NCBI GenBank assembly: GCA_964398055.1
Contig: CAYNLK010000041.1
Coordinates: 1-53,380, forward strand
Length of the DNA: 53,380 nt
Direction of reading: 5' to 3'
From: CAYNLK01 sp964398055
GTDB taxonomy: Bacteria > Chloroflexota > Anaerolineae > 4572-78 > J111
Position 1 is the stretch's first letter, and each line of letters opens with the position of its first letter. Both the position numbers and the translations under genes were made by a program. Under the pieces are notes generated by a model. It was not told where the DNA came from and ran no database searches. It saw only the letters and a list, made by a program, of their open reading frames with translations. Of this stretch, positions 7,356 to 16,022 are shown in pieces.

Positions 7356-8498
7356 TTAAATGCTAACCCGCAGGGGCCGGCGCATGAAGATGTCGGTGTG
7401 GCGGCCGGTGGGGACAGTTTGGGCGGAGTTGGGCCAGATGCCGGGGATAGTCTGCCGGCATTTAGGGCAGGCGCCCTCGTCGGTCAGGTGATAGCTCAGC
7501 ACCACATAGCCATACCGCTCGATAAGGAGGGTCTGGCAGTGGGGGCAGTAGGTATTTTCCCAGTTGCCCACTTCGCCGGGCCGGTTGCCGGCGTAGACAA
7601 AGTGTAGCCCGGCCTCAACGCCAATCTCGGCCGCCCGGATGAGCATGGCTGAGGTGGTATTATCCGGTTCGGTCATCCGGTAATCTTTGTGGAAAGCGGT
7701 GACGTGCCAGGGTATGTTTGGCGACACCCCGGCCAGGAAGCGAGCGGCCTCCCACAGCTCGTCGGTCGAGTCGTTGAAACCGGGGATCACCAGCGTTACC
7801 ACTTCCACCCAAAAGTCCCGCCGGTGCAGCTCCTCAATCGTCCACAATACATGCTTGAGTTGCCCGCCTAACGCCCGATAGTTCTTCTGCCGCATCGATT
7901 TCAGATCAACCTTGTAACAATCGGTGTGGGGCTTGAGGTAATCGAGCGCTTCGGGTGTGGCATTCCCGTTGGAAACAAAGCCGGTGATTAGGCCCATTGC
8001 CTTGGCCTGCTTAAAAATCGCCACCGCCCATTCTGAGGTGATAAGCGGCTCATTGTAGCTGCTAACCACCAGCCGGGCACGGGCGCGTTGAGCGACCTGG
8101 ACCAGGCTTTCGGGGGTGAAGTAGGTGGGGGCAACGCCAGCAGCCTCATCTCGCAGAGCCTGGCTGGTGACCCAGTTCTGGCAGTACGAGCAGTGAAAGT
8201 CACAGCCGAGCATGCCAAAGGTCAGGGCATTACTACCGGGCATGGCGTGAAAAAACGGTTTCTTTTCCACCGGGTCGCTCTGAACGCCGGCGGCGTAGCC
8301 AAAAGGCACCCGCAAGGCGCCGCCGTCGTTGTAGCGCACCTGGCAGATGCCCCGCTTACCGGGGAAAATCACGCAACGATGGCCGCAAGCCACACAGCGG
8401 ATTTTGTCCTGCTCCAATTTTTCGTACAGCTCGCCCTCAACTGTTGCCGCGTCGAGGAGTTCCTGCAACGTTGCCTTGCCGCTTGAAAAAATAGCCAT
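7356..8498 (-). CDS. amrS: AmmeMemoRadiSam-type radical SAM enzyme
   Basis: A 380-aa radical SAM protein of the PflA-like AmrS family. The cluster-binding CxxxCxxC is C99-C103-C106 (CDFHCSYC). It is preceded by a Cys-rich N-terminus (C35, C38, C42, C52) and followed by a C-terminal zinc-ribbon-like CPHC...CPKC pair. VSSYNEPLITSEW is the family's conserved SYNEP segment. It uses SAM and a 4Fe-4S cluster; the physiological product in this family is not firmly known. The usual partners AMMECR1 and MEMO1 are not in this window, so the symbol is by family resemblance. A strong promoter lies 25-50 bp upstream. Confidence 0.85.
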   Translation of the reverse strand: MAIFSSGKATLQELLDAATVEGELYEKLEQDKIRCVACGHRCVIFPGKRGICQVRYNDGGALRVPFGYAAGVQSDPVEKKPFFHAMPGSNALTFGMLGCDFHCSYCQNWVTSQALRDEAAGVAPTYFTPESLVQVAQRARARLVVSSYNEPLITSEWAVAIFKQAKAMGLITGFVSNGNATPEALDYLKPHTDCYKVDLKSMRQKNYRALGGQLKHVLWTIEELHRRDFWVEVVTLVIPGFNDSTDELWEAARFLAGVSPNIPWHVTAFHKDYRMTEPDNTTSAMLIRAAEIGVEAGLHFVYAGNRPGEVGNWENTYCPHCQTLLIERYGYVVLSYHLTDEGACPKCRQTIPGIWPNSAQTVPTGRHTDIFMRRPLRVSI

Positions 8499-8522
8499 AA
8501 AAACACCCCTTTCGACATCATG

Positions 8523-8551
8523 ATTCTACCCGATGGCGTCAGGGGTGTCAA
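8523..8551 (-). promoter_or_regulatory. Sigma70-type promoter for the radical SAM gene
   Basis: On the minus strand TTGACA (8551-8546), a 17-bp spacer and TAGAAT (8528-8523) make a near-consensus promoter. The expected start near 8516 gives an 18-nt leader. Confidence 0.8.
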
Positions 8552-8577
8552 TGGCTTGACTGTTCACGTAATCATTC

Positions 8578-8608
8578 AGGTGACCGGCACTTGAAGTGCC
8601 GGTCACCT
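8578..8608 (-). terminator. Perfect 15-bp palindrome after the UPF0173 gene
   Basis: AGGTGACCGGCACTT, one G, then its exact reverse complement. It lies between the stop of the minus-strand hydrolase at 8617 and the promoter of the next minus-strand gene, as expected for a terminator. The arms are identical to those at 28144-28206. Confidence 0.7.
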
Positions 8609-8616
8609 GGAAGACT

Positions 8617-9306
8617 TTACAACTCCAGCGACTCGCCCGGCTGTAAGAGCCGCACTTTGGTGCTGGTTTCCGACTCAACTTTTTTGGCCCAGGCGGCCGC
8701 ATCCTGCTGAATCAAAGGCCAGGTATTGTAGTGACAGGGCACGGCGATTTTGGGCTGCACCAACTTAACCGCTTGCAGGGCGTCCTCCGGCCCCATCGTA
8801 TAATTATCACCGATGGGGAGCACAAACAGGTCGATGCCGGCTTCGCCGTACAGTTTCATCTCCAAGAAAAGAGCGGTATCGCCGGCCAGGTAGATATTCT
8901 TGCCGGCGGCGCTGATCAGAAAGCCAGCCGGGTTGCCGCCATAGCTACCGTCGGGCAGGCCGGAGCCGTGGTGAGCGATAGTCAGCTTAACCCGGCCAAA
9001 ATCGTAATTGAAACCGCCGCCGATATGCTGGGCGTGGCACTGGGCTTCGGGCACACCTTGCTTGCCCAGCCAGGCGGCAATCTCAAAATTAGCAATTACC
9101 GTCGCGCCGGTGCGCCTGGCCAGAGCCACCGTATCTTCGATATGGTCAAAATGACCGTGCGATTGTAGAATGTAGTCGGCCGCAACTGTGTTGGCCGATA
9201 TATTGGTAGTAGGGTTGCTGGTAAAGAACGGGTCGACCACAAGCCGTTTGCCGCCGATTTCAAGAATATGGGTGCCGTGTCCAACAAAAGTGTATTTAAT
9301 TGCCAT
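8617..9306 (-). CDS. UPF0173 metallo-beta-lactamase-fold hydrolase
   Basis: A 229-aa protein of the UPF0173 (YtkL-like) branch of the metallo-beta-lactamase fold. Metal-binding HxHxDH is present as SHGHFDH, with further ligands in IAHHGSG, GDTALF and the terminal CHYN. These enzymes are predicted metal-dependent hydrolases; the substrate is unknown. The ATG at 9306 has GAGGAGG directly upstream and is preferred to an in-frame start 13 codons earlier that would overlap the leader. It has its own near-consensus promoter and a palindromic terminator, so it is a single-gene unit. Confidence 0.85.
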   Translation of the reverse strand: MAIKYTFVGHGTHILEIGGKRLVVDPFFTSNPTTNISANTVAADYILQSHGHFDHIEDTVALARRTGATVIANFEIAAWLGKQGVPEAQCHAQHIGGGFNYDFGRVKLTIAHHGSGLPDGSYGGNPAGFLISAAGKNIYLAGDTALFLEMKLYGEAGIDLFVLPIGDNYTMGPEDALQAVKLVQPKIAVPCHYNTWPLIQQDAAAWAKKVESETSTKVRLLQPGESLEL

Positions 9307-9350
9307 TTTTATACCTCCTCGTATACTGAACTGAACTGATGACAACTATG

Positions 9351-9380
9351 AGTATAACAAATCAGGCGCAACGCTGTCAA
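9351..9380 (-). promoter_or_regulatory. Sigma70-type promoter for the UPF0173 gene
   Basis: On the minus strand TTGACA (9380-9375), an 18-bp spacer and TATACT (9356-9351). The predicted start near 9344 gives a leader of about 38 nt carrying the strong Shine-Dalgarno. Confidence 0.8.
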
Positions 9381-9602
9381 TTTATTGGCATCATGACTTT
9401 TCAATGAAGAACGGATGAGCCGCGAATGAACCGACGCCGGTGAGTGGTGCGGATGGCCAGGCGATGCGCTAAAAATATCCGGTCAGCCTGGCCGAAATTG
9501 GTTGATTCACTATGGCCTACCTGGGGGACTGGGCCATACTCTCCTGTTTCTCTCAATTATTGAACGATTGGACCTCCAGGCAGTCATCGAAAGGAGCTGA
9601 AC

Positions 9603-10595
9603 ATGACAGACAAAATCCGTTGGGGTATTCTCGGTACCGGCCGGATTTGCGGTGAGTTCGCCGCCGGCTTGCAGGTGGTTCCCGACGCTGAACTGGCGGC
9701 AGTGGGGTCACGCGCGGCCGCCTCGGCTAACCAGTTTGGCGATAAGTTTGGGATACCCCGCCGTCACGCCAGTTATGAGGCCCTGGTCAACGATCCCGAG
9801 ATCGATGTGGTGTACATCGGCACGCCTCATTCGTTGCATCAGGCCAATAGTCTGCTCTGTTTGCAGGCCGGTAAGGCGGTGCTGTGTGAAAAGCCTTTTG
9901 CCATCAACGCCGCTCAAGCGGCCCAGATGATTGAGCTGGCTCGGGCCAAAAAGCTCTTTCTGATGGAGGCGATGTGGACTCGCTTTATTCCGCTGGTGGT
10001 CAGGATACGGCAGATGCTGGCCGAGGGGATCATCGGGGAGTTGCAGATGCTAACGGCCGATCTGGGCTTTCGGGCCAACTATGATCCTCTGAACCGGCTG
10101 TTCAACCCGGAATTAGGCGGCGGCGCGCTCCTGGACATCGGCGTCTACCCCATCTCGTGGGCCTCGATGCTGTTTGGCCGGCCCGACCGCATTACCGGCC
10201 TGGCCCATCTGGGCGAAACCGGCGTCGATGAGCAGATGTCGGTTAGTCTGGGGTACAAGGGCGGGCAACTGGCCAACCTGTACGCTTCGTTTAAAACTGA
10301 TAGTCCCACCGAGGCCATTATTATGGGCAGCCGGGGGCGAATCAGGGTGCACGCTCTGATGTTCCGGCCGACCAGGCTGACCCTGTCGATCACAGGTCAA
10401 GAGGACAAGGTTATCGAGCTGCCGCTAGAGGGTAATGGTTACAATTACCAGGCGGTCGAGGTGATGAACTGCCTGCGGGCCGGCCAGATCGAAAGCCAGA
10501 CGATGCCCCTGGACGAGACCCTGGCGATTATGCAGACCATGGACCAGATTCGGGCCATGTGGGGGCTGAAATATCCGCAGGAGTCAATTACCTGA
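9603..10595 (+). CDS. Gfo/Idh/MocA family oxidoreductase
   Basis: A 330-aa protein with the N-terminal Rossmann signature GILGTGRICGEFAAGL and the family's CEKPFAINAAQA, in which the EKP lysine is catalytic. This is followed by FLMEAMWTRFIPLV and GGGALLDIGVYPISWA, which resemble dimeric dihydrodiol/xylose dehydrogenase-like members. It oxidises or reduces sugars or trans-dihydrodiols with NAD(P); the substrate cannot be chosen from sequence. AAAGGAG lies 6 nt before the ATG. Its last 8 bp overlap the end of the convergent membrane-spermidine-synthase gene. Confidence 0.88.
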   Translation: MTDKIRWGILGTGRICGEFAAGLQVVPDAELAAVGSRAAASANQFGDKFGIPRRHASYEALVNDPEIDVVYIGTPHSLHQANSLLCLQAGKAVLCEKPFAINAAQAAQMIELARAKKLFLMEAMWTRFIPLVVRIRQMLAEGIIGELQMLTADLGFRANYDPLNRLFNPELGGGALLDIGVYPISWASMLFGRPDRITGLAHLGETGVDEQMSVSLGYKGGQLANLYASFKTDSPTEAIIMGSRGRIRVHALMFRPTRLTLSITGQEDKVIELPLEGNGYNYQAVEVMNCLRAGQIESQTMPLDETLAIMQTMDQIRAMWGLKYPQESIT

Positions 10596-12183
10596 CTATC
10601 TCACCCCGAAAGACCGGGGTCAATAGCTGATCTACCGGGGCGTATTGGTCGGTTAGCAGCACCAGCTCGCCTTCGGCCAGAAAGTTGGCCAGTTCGGTCT
10701 CGTTAAAAAGCTGGCCGGCCAGCCGGGCCTCGTCATCCTCGGCCGTAATCGACTGCAAGGCAGCCACATCCAGGGGGGCGTCGCTGGCAATCAGCACAAA
10801 GGTCATGCGGGACGACTCCCGCCAGGCCGGCGAAGTCGGGGCCAGGTAGACGTAGGGAAAAGTCTGGCCCAGGGTATGGGTATAAGCTCGCAGAAAATCG
10901 GCCTGCCCGCCATCGACAATGTTGACCAGGTACAGGCCGCCGGGGGCCAGCCAGGCGCGCACCCGCTCGTTGAATTCCCGGGTCGTCAAGTGATAGGGCA
11001 CCGAGAAATCATTAAAGGCGTCGCCGATGATCAGGTTGTACTGTTGGTTGGGCGGCGGCTGCATAAACAGCCGGGCATCCTGGTTATAGGTGACTACAGC
11101 GGAATCTCGGCTTAGCCCCAGCCATTCATAGGCCACCTCGGTCACGCCCGGATCGATTTCGATAACGTCGATGGCGCTGCCGGGGTAGACCGCCTCCATA
11201 TAACGGGGAAAGGTGTAGCCGCCCCCGCCAATAAAGAGCGCCCGCAGTTGATCGACCCGTTCGGCCTGGTAGTGGGTGGCCTCGGCGTACATCTGCTCGT
11301 AGCCGTAGACCAGCTTGGTAGGGTTATTCAGCGAGGTGTAGCTATGCACCAGCCGGTCCAGGGTCAGAATCCGCACCGGCTCTCCATCCCGCTCCACCTC
11401 GCGGACCTTGATGCAAAAGTAGTTGGTCTCGCGCAGGCAGGGACCGCGCAGCCACCCCTGGTAAAAAGCCAATATCGACCCGGCCGCGATGACGGCAACC
11501 GCCGCCAGCAGCAGCGCCCGGCGTTGTAGCAGCGTAAACGTCAAGCCCATCGCCAGCAATACCAGCGCCACCCCCCACACGATGGTGTGCGTGCCGAACC
11601 ATGAAATCAGCACAAAGCCGGTCACAAAGGTCCCGACGATGCTGCCGGCCGTGCCAGCCGCATAAATTTTACCCACAGTAATGCCGGTTTTGGCCAGGTC
11701 TTGCACGGCCAACTTGGCTACCACCGGTGAGATGGTCCCCAGAATCAAGCAAGGCACTAAGAAAAGGAGGGTGGTCAGCAGCATAATCCTGATGACAATC
11801 GGCCAGGCGTCGGGTGTGACCCCGCCCAGCCAATCGACGGCCAGCACCCCAAAACTGGTCAGGCCGGCCAGGATAAAGATGCCGCCCAACAGGCGCAGCG
11901 AGGCCCGGCGGTCGGCCAGCCAGCCGCCCAGGTAATTGCCCAGGCTGATGCCGGCCAGGACCACGCCGATGATGCTGGTCCAGGTGTAGAGCGATACCCC
12001 CACGTAAGGTGCAATGATTCGCCCGGCCACCAGTTCCAGAATCATGATGCAGCCGCTAGAGATGAAGACGATCAGGTTGGGTTGCCACAACCAACTTTGG
12101 GTGCGGGTGGTCGACTCGTCAGCGACAACCCGCTGGTCGCCGGCAACGCCAATAGCTTCGGACCTGTTCAGTTCTGATTCCAT
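10588..12183 (-). CDS. Membrane-embedded fused MFS/spermidine synthase-like protein
   Basis: A 531-aa protein. Residues about 35-250 hold six or more hydrophobic segments, starting with LIVFISSGCIMILELVAGRI, which is typical of fused-MFS/SpeE proteins. Residues about 290-530 are a SpeE-like methyltransferase fold: FIGGGGYTFPRYM, an acidic IDVIEIDPGVTEVA, and the gate-like IGDAFNDFSVPYHLTT. Classical spermidine synthases are soluble and under 320 aa. The membrane-fused forms are widespread, and whether they make polyamines is not established. No speD or speA homologue lies nearby. It is transcribed in the same direction as the ABC-F gene upstream but with about 90 bp between, and no strong promoter was seen there. 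Confidence 0.85.
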   Translation of the reverse strand: MESELNRSEAIGVAGDQRVVADESTTRTQSWLWQPNLIVFISSGCIMILELVAGRIIAPYVGVSLYTWTSIIGVVLAGISLGNYLGGWLADRRASLRLLGGIFILAGLTSFGVLAVDWLGGVTPDAWPIVIRIMLLTTLLFLVPCLILGTISPVVAKLAVQDLAKTGITVGKIYAAGTAGSIVGTFVTGFVLISWFGTHTIVWGVALVLLAMGLTFTLLQRRALLLAAVAVIAAGSILAFYQGWLRGPCLRETNYFCIKVREVERDGEPVRILTLDRLVHSYTSLNNPTKLVYGYEQMYAEATHYQAERVDQLRALFIGGGGYTFPRYMEAVYPGSAIDVIEIDPGVTEVAYEWLGLSRDSAVVTYNQDARLFMQPPPNQQYNLIIGDAFNDFSVPYHLTTREFNERVRAWLAPGGLYLVNIVDGGQADFLRAYTHTLGQTFPYVYLAPTSPAWRESSRMTFVLIASDAPLDVAALQSITAEDDEARLAGQLFNETELANFLAEGELVLLTDQYAPVDQLLTPVFRGEIVR

Positions 12184-12270
12184 CTGAGGTTCCTTGGAGG
12201 TCTAATCACATCAAGCGGTCAAAAAACTACCCGGCTATTTTACCACAAGTTCAATAAAAGATTGTAATCA

Positions 12271-13944
12271 TCAAATATCTGCCAGGTCGGCCAATGGCTT
12301 GATGCGACCGGCCCGTAGTTCCCAAATCTGGGTGGCGACTCGCCGGATAAAGGCCCGGTCGTGGACCACCGCCAGAACCGTACCCGGAAACTGGTCGAGC
12401 GCCTGTTCAAACCGTTCCCGGCCGGGAATGTCGAGGTGGTTGATCGGCTCATCCAGCAGCAGAAAATTGCAGCCTTGCGCTACCAACAGGGCCAGCATCA
12501 GCCGCGCCCGCTCGCCAAAACTCAGCGCCCCAATTTTGACGAAGACATCGTCACCGGCAAAAAGAAAGTGATGCAGAAAGCGGCGTAGCTCGGTCTGGCT
12601 TATGTCTGCGGCGGCCCGGATAGTGTCGTACGGGGTCAGATCGGGGTCCAAAATCTCCTGTTCCTGGGCCAGGTAGCCTAATTTCACCCCCGCGCCCAAC
12701 CGGACCTGGCCGCTTGTCGGGACCAGTTCACCGGCGATGATCCGCAGCAGCGTCGTCTTGCCGCTGCCGTTAGGGCCGCTGAGGATGACCCGCTGGCCGT
12801 GGCTGACGGTTAAGTTGGCCTGGCTGAACAGCGGCGTTCCAGAAAAAGACATAGCCACATTTTCCAGGGATAAGACCTGGCGAGCGCCGCTGTCGTCAGC
12901 GCCAAAGCCAAGCCGCAGTGGCCAGTGGCGAGCCGGTTTGTCGATTCGCTCGGTGGTGGTAAGCTGCTCCGAACGCCGCTCGATCTGTTTGGCCCGGCCC
13001 ATCGTTCCGGCGCTGCGGTTGGCAAAAAAACCTTTGGCCAATTTGTCGTTGCTATCGGTTTTGCCGCCCTTTCGGAAGCGGGCCTGGCCGCGCAGGTGAC
13101 AGGCGGCGCGTTGGAGTTTGGCAATTTCGCCTTGTTGATCTTGGTAGGCTTGCCACTGCTGCTCGATCTCGCCGGCCAGAGTTTCGGTGAACGCCTGATA
13201 GTTGCCCGGAAAGTCGCGCAACGTATGCGTGTCCGGATCGATGACCAGGGTACGGCTGGTAACCGCATCCAAAAAGGTCCGGTCGTGCGAAACGATGAGC
13301 ACCGCCCCGTCGTAATTGCGCAGCCAGCTTTCCAGCCAGACCAATGCTTCGACATCCAGGTGGTTGGTCGGTTCGTCGAGCAATAATAACTGCGGCTGCC
13401 GGGTTAAGAGGCCGGCCAGTCCTAGCCGGGTTTTTTGCCCGCCGCTTAACTTTTCAACCGGCAACTGGCGGGGTACATCGGCCAGCCCCAGGCCGGTCAG
13501 TACAGCCTCCAACCTGGCTTCCAGTTGGTAGCCGCCGGCGGCTTCAAAGCGGAGTTCGGCCTCGGCGTAGGCGGCGGCCAGTTCCGACAGGCGCGGCTCA
13601 CCGGCCGGGTTGGCCATTAGCCGGGCGCATGCCTGCATATCGGCCCAGGCCTGGCTGTGCTCGCCGGTCGCTCGCTTGAGGGCCGCATCCACCGTTTCAG
13701 CGGCGGCGAATTCGAGGGCCTGGGCCAAATAGCCCACCGCCAAATCGGGCGGATCGAATCGCACCTGGCCAGCGTCCGCTTCCTCCAGTCCGGTGATGAT
13801 CCGCAATAGGGTCGTTTTGCCGCAGCCGTTGGGTCCAACCAGGCTAACCCGCTCCCCCCGGTTGATGATAAAGGAAATGTTGGCCAGAACGGTCTCAACT
13901 CCGTAGTTTTTGGCGACATTCGTGATGTGTAGCATGGGCAACAT
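12271..13944 (-). CDS. ABC-F family ATPase (ribosome-associated)
   Basis: About 557 aa with two ABC ATPase domains and no membrane segments, the ABC-F layout. Walker A motifs are GPNGCGKTT and GPNGSGKTT, signature motifs LSGGQKTRLGLAGLL and LSFGERARLMLALL, and Walker B ends LLLLDEPTNHLDVE and LLLDEPINHLDIPG. The P-site/linker region between domains is charged (residues about 240-340). ABC-F proteins act in translation on the ribosome, as Ettan-type factors or antibiotic-resistance protectors; the subtype is not assigned. In-frame starts exist at 13944 and 13935, neither with a good Shine-Dalgarno. The second signature is LSFGE instead of LSGGE. Confidence 0.85.
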   Translation of the reverse strand: MLPMLHITNVAKNYGVETVLANISFIINRGERVSLVGPNGCGKTTLLRIITGLEEADAGQVRFDPPDLAVGYLAQALEFAAAETVDAALKRATGEHSQAWADMQACARLMANPAGEPRLSELAAAYAEAELRFEAAGGYQLEARLEAVLTGLGLADVPRQLPVEKLSGGQKTRLGLAGLLTRQPQLLLLDEPTNHLDVEALVWLESWLRNYDGAVLIVSHDRTFLDAVTSRTLVIDPDTHTLRDFPGNYQAFTETLAGEIEQQWQAYQDQQGEIAKLQRAACHLRGQARFRKGGKTDSNDKLAKGFFANRSAGTMGRAKQIERRSEQLTTTERIDKPARHWPLRLGFGADDSGARQVLSLENVAMSFSGTPLFSQANLTVSHGQRVILSGPNGSGKTTLLRIIAGELVPTSGQVRLGAGVKLGYLAQEQEILDPDLTPYDTIRAAADISQTELRRFLHHFLFAGDDVFVKIGALSFGERARLMLALLVAQGCNFLLLDEPINHLDIPGRERFEQALDQFPGTVLAVVHDRAFIRRVATQIWELRAGRIKPLADLADI

Positions 13945-14019
13945 TACATCAATAAAAACGCCGCGGCCCAGACTCCGCAGCGCAAATTCAACAAAAGACA
14001 AGCCGTTGGCAATATAGTC

Positions 14020-14140
14020 GTCCAGAAAAGTTTTCGCCGGGATTAGGGGATTTAGGGATTAGAAATGGGTTAAAAATAAAGGAAAAATCCCCTAATCTCC
14101 TAATCCTGGCCCAAAATGGCCGGAAAAAATTTTTCTGGAC
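14020..14140. repeat. 121-bp imperfect inverted-repeat element, copy 1
   Basis: The outer arms at 14020-14040 and 14120-14140 match at 18 of 21 positions (GTCCAGAAAA...CCGG). An inner perfect 13-bp pair GATTAGGGGATTT lies at 14041-14053 and 14085-14097. The right half also holds CCCAAAATGGCC. A related element lies at 15860-16022, on the other side of the moaD-like/amidase pair. It could be a small non-autonomous mobile element or an intergenic hairpin. Confidence 0.65.
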
Positions 14141-14149
14141 ATCTATACC

Positions 14150-15496
14150 TCAACCCAGGCCGTATTGATCGCGGGCAAAGGATAGCAAGCCCCGGCGCTC
14201 CAATCGATCCAGCGGCGCCCGGAAAGTTACCTGCACCACCCCTGGATGGCGACCAATCTCGATACCGCCGGTAATGGTAGCCCGGTTCTTGACCTCAGGC
14301 ACGGTCATGTCCAGAAGTTGGGCCGCCCGCGCCAGGCCGTTATCGGTGGCGGCGTTCAAATCAGGACCGGTGCCGATGACCGAAATCGGGGCGGACTCCT
14401 CCAGCGCGGCCAACCCCCAGGTGTGAGCCACTGCCTCAGCCCTAACCCGTTCCTCAGCCGACAATGGGCGAGCCAGGAAGGGCAAATCTTCCAGCAGTGG
14501 GAACAGGATCGGGCCGTCAATGTTCAATCCTTTGAGCAGGTGCACTTGCAGCGTAACCGTCCCGGAGACGTCGCAGGTGTGGCCGGCAATCTCGCCATCG
14601 CCCTGCAAAGCATGCATGTCGCCCAGGTAAACCCCGCCGCCCGGCGCTTTCACCGGGCAGATCAAAATCGCCCCGGCTCGCACGGCGTCGATGTCCATGT
14701 GGCCGTCGGTGCGGTGCTGCAACTGCTCGGCGGTGATGGCGTACTCGTGCGGCGCGCCGATCAGGAATGAGCCAAAGTCGCCGGCATTGTGGGAGTCCGG
14801 CATCGGAATAGCGGGGGTGGTGCCCAACTGGCCCATAAACGGGCGCAAGCGGGCCACCAGGGCAACCAGATCGTGAGGGGCAAAGGTCAAAATAGGATTT
14901 TGAATGGATTTCTCCGGCAAGGCCGCGTACTGTTTGGCGCGGCGGGCGATCTCCTCGGCCGCATTCCGGGGCAGGGTGACCCCCACCGAGCGGTTGGCAT
15001 CAAAGGCGATGGTGTAGCCGTTGGTGAAGGTGAAAGGGGCGACATCGGCCCCGCATTTGACACAGCGGATGGCCGTTTGGCCGATGCCTTCGATGCGGGT
15101 CTCTGGGTATAACGTGCCACAGTCGGGGCAACGACCGGCCACGTAGGGGTCGCCCAGAAAGCGGCCCTCCATCCATTGATCGTTCCCGGACGCGGTCGCC
15201 AGCGAGGTGACGGTAATATCCTTGATGCGGATGGCGATGGCGTCGCCGACTTCTGCTCCGGCTACGGCCACCGGCCGGGTGACTTCGTGGCCGCCCCGAA
15301 TGGCCGGGGTGATCATCGGCCCCCAACAGCCCGGGGCGGTATTGGCGATGATGTGACCGCCGTCCCGAACCGGTCCCAGCATCGGCCGGTTGGGATCAAG
15401 GATACCGTCAATGAACTCATCGACAAAAACCGTTTCGTGGCCCTGGCCAGATTGACCGGCAACTGCCACTTCTTCCGCTTGCATTCTCACTGCCAT
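14150..15496 (-). CDS. Acetamidase/formamidase family protein
   Basis: A 448-aa member of the FmdA/AmdA family, which hydrolyses short amides to ammonia and the carboxylate in the cytosol. Family features include VRDGGHIIANTAPGCWGPMI near the start and GVYLGDMHALQGDGEIAG in the second half, including the conserved GD-H-QG segment. A four-cysteine zinc ribbon is inserted (C123, C126, C145, C148). GGAGG precedes the ATG. It is the second gene of an operon with the small ubiquitin-like protein 41 bp upstream. The true amide substrate is unknown, and the pairing with a MoaD-like protein is unusual. Confidence 0.85.
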   Translation of the reverse strand: MAVRMQAEEVAVAGQSGQGHETVFVDEFIDGILDPNRPMLGPVRDGGHIIANTAPGCWGPMITPAIRGGHEVTRPVAVAGAEVGDAIAIRIKDITVTSLATASGNDQWMEGRFLGDPYVAGRCPDCGTLYPETRIEGIGQTAIRCVKCGADVAPFTFTNGYTIAFDANRSVGVTLPRNAAEEIARRAKQYAALPEKSIQNPILTFAPHDLVALVARLRPFMGQLGTTPAIPMPDSHNAGDFGSFLIGAPHEYAITAEQLQHRTDGHMDIDAVRAGAILICPVKAPGGGVYLGDMHALQGDGEIAGHTCDVSGTVTLQVHLLKGLNIDGPILFPLLEDLPFLARPLSAEERVRAEAVAHTWGLAALEESAPISVIGTGPDLNAATDNGLARAAQLLDMTVPEVKNRATITGGIEIGRHPGVVQVTFRAPLDRLERRGLLSFARDQYGLG

Positions 15497-15537
15497 CGTT
15501 AATACCTCCTTGGATCGTTAAATGATAAAATGATTTT

Positions 15538-15789
15538 TTACCTGCAACCGCCGGCCACCGGCAGCAGCAACGCCACTTCCTGATCGGCCGCCAAAGGCTC
15601 GGTCGGGGGGGCGTGCCGGCCCGATATCATGGGCACGGCCAGATCCAACTTGGGCGTCAGCGCCGGATATTCAAGGCGAAGATGGGCCAGCAGATCAGCC
15701 ACAGTAGCTTTTTCTTCCAGGGCGATCACCAAACGGGGGTTGCCGGTGAGGGGAGCCAGACCCGCGCCCAGGCGAACACGGATATTCAT
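15538..15789 (-). CDS. MoaD/ThiS-family small ubiquitin-like protein ending GGCR
   Basis: An 83-aa beta-grasp protein: TVADLLAHLRLEYPAL is the MoaD-type helix region and EVALLLPVAGG the C-terminal tail. MoaD, ThiS and related proteins carry sulfur as a C-terminal thiocarboxylate on a terminal Gly-Gly. Here the diglycine (G80-G81) is followed by Cys-Arg. The protein either needs trimming, as in some ubiquitin-like precursors, or does not work as a thiocarboxylate donor. The start has GGAGATAACC upstream. It lies 41 bp upstream of the amidase gene on the same strand, so they probably share a transcript. No MoeB/ThiF activating enzyme or MoaE is nearby. Confidence 0.75.
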   Translation of the reverse strand: MNIRVRLGAGLAPLTGNPRLVIALEEKATVADLLAHLRLEYPALTPKLDLAVPMISGRHAPPTEPLAADQEVALLLPVAGGCR

Positions 15790-15859
15790 AGAGGTTATCT
15801 CCTAATCTGGACAAGCCGGATGCTACGCAAAAAAGGAACCCAGGGTTACGCAGAAGCTT

Positions 15860-16022
15860 CGTAGAAAAGTTGATCTACTTACCGGCTGCTCCAAGGATAA
15901 CTAAATCTGCGGGGATTAGGAGATTAGGGGATTCTTTTATTTTGTTCTATCCTCAAACACCTGCAATTGCGCTCCGGTGCAAGTGTCCCCTAATCCCCGC
16001 CCCAAAATGGCTTTTTTCTACG
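15860..16022. repeat. 163-bp inverted-repeat element, copy 2
   Basis: The outer arms CGTAGAAAA (15860-15868 and 16014-16022) and a 12-bp inner pair GCGGGGATTAGG (15909-15920 and 15989-16000) are followed by CCCAAAATGG. The order AGAAAA, GGATTAGG, CCTAATCC, CCCAAAATGG, TTTTCT is the same as in the element at 14020-14140. Confidence 0.6.
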
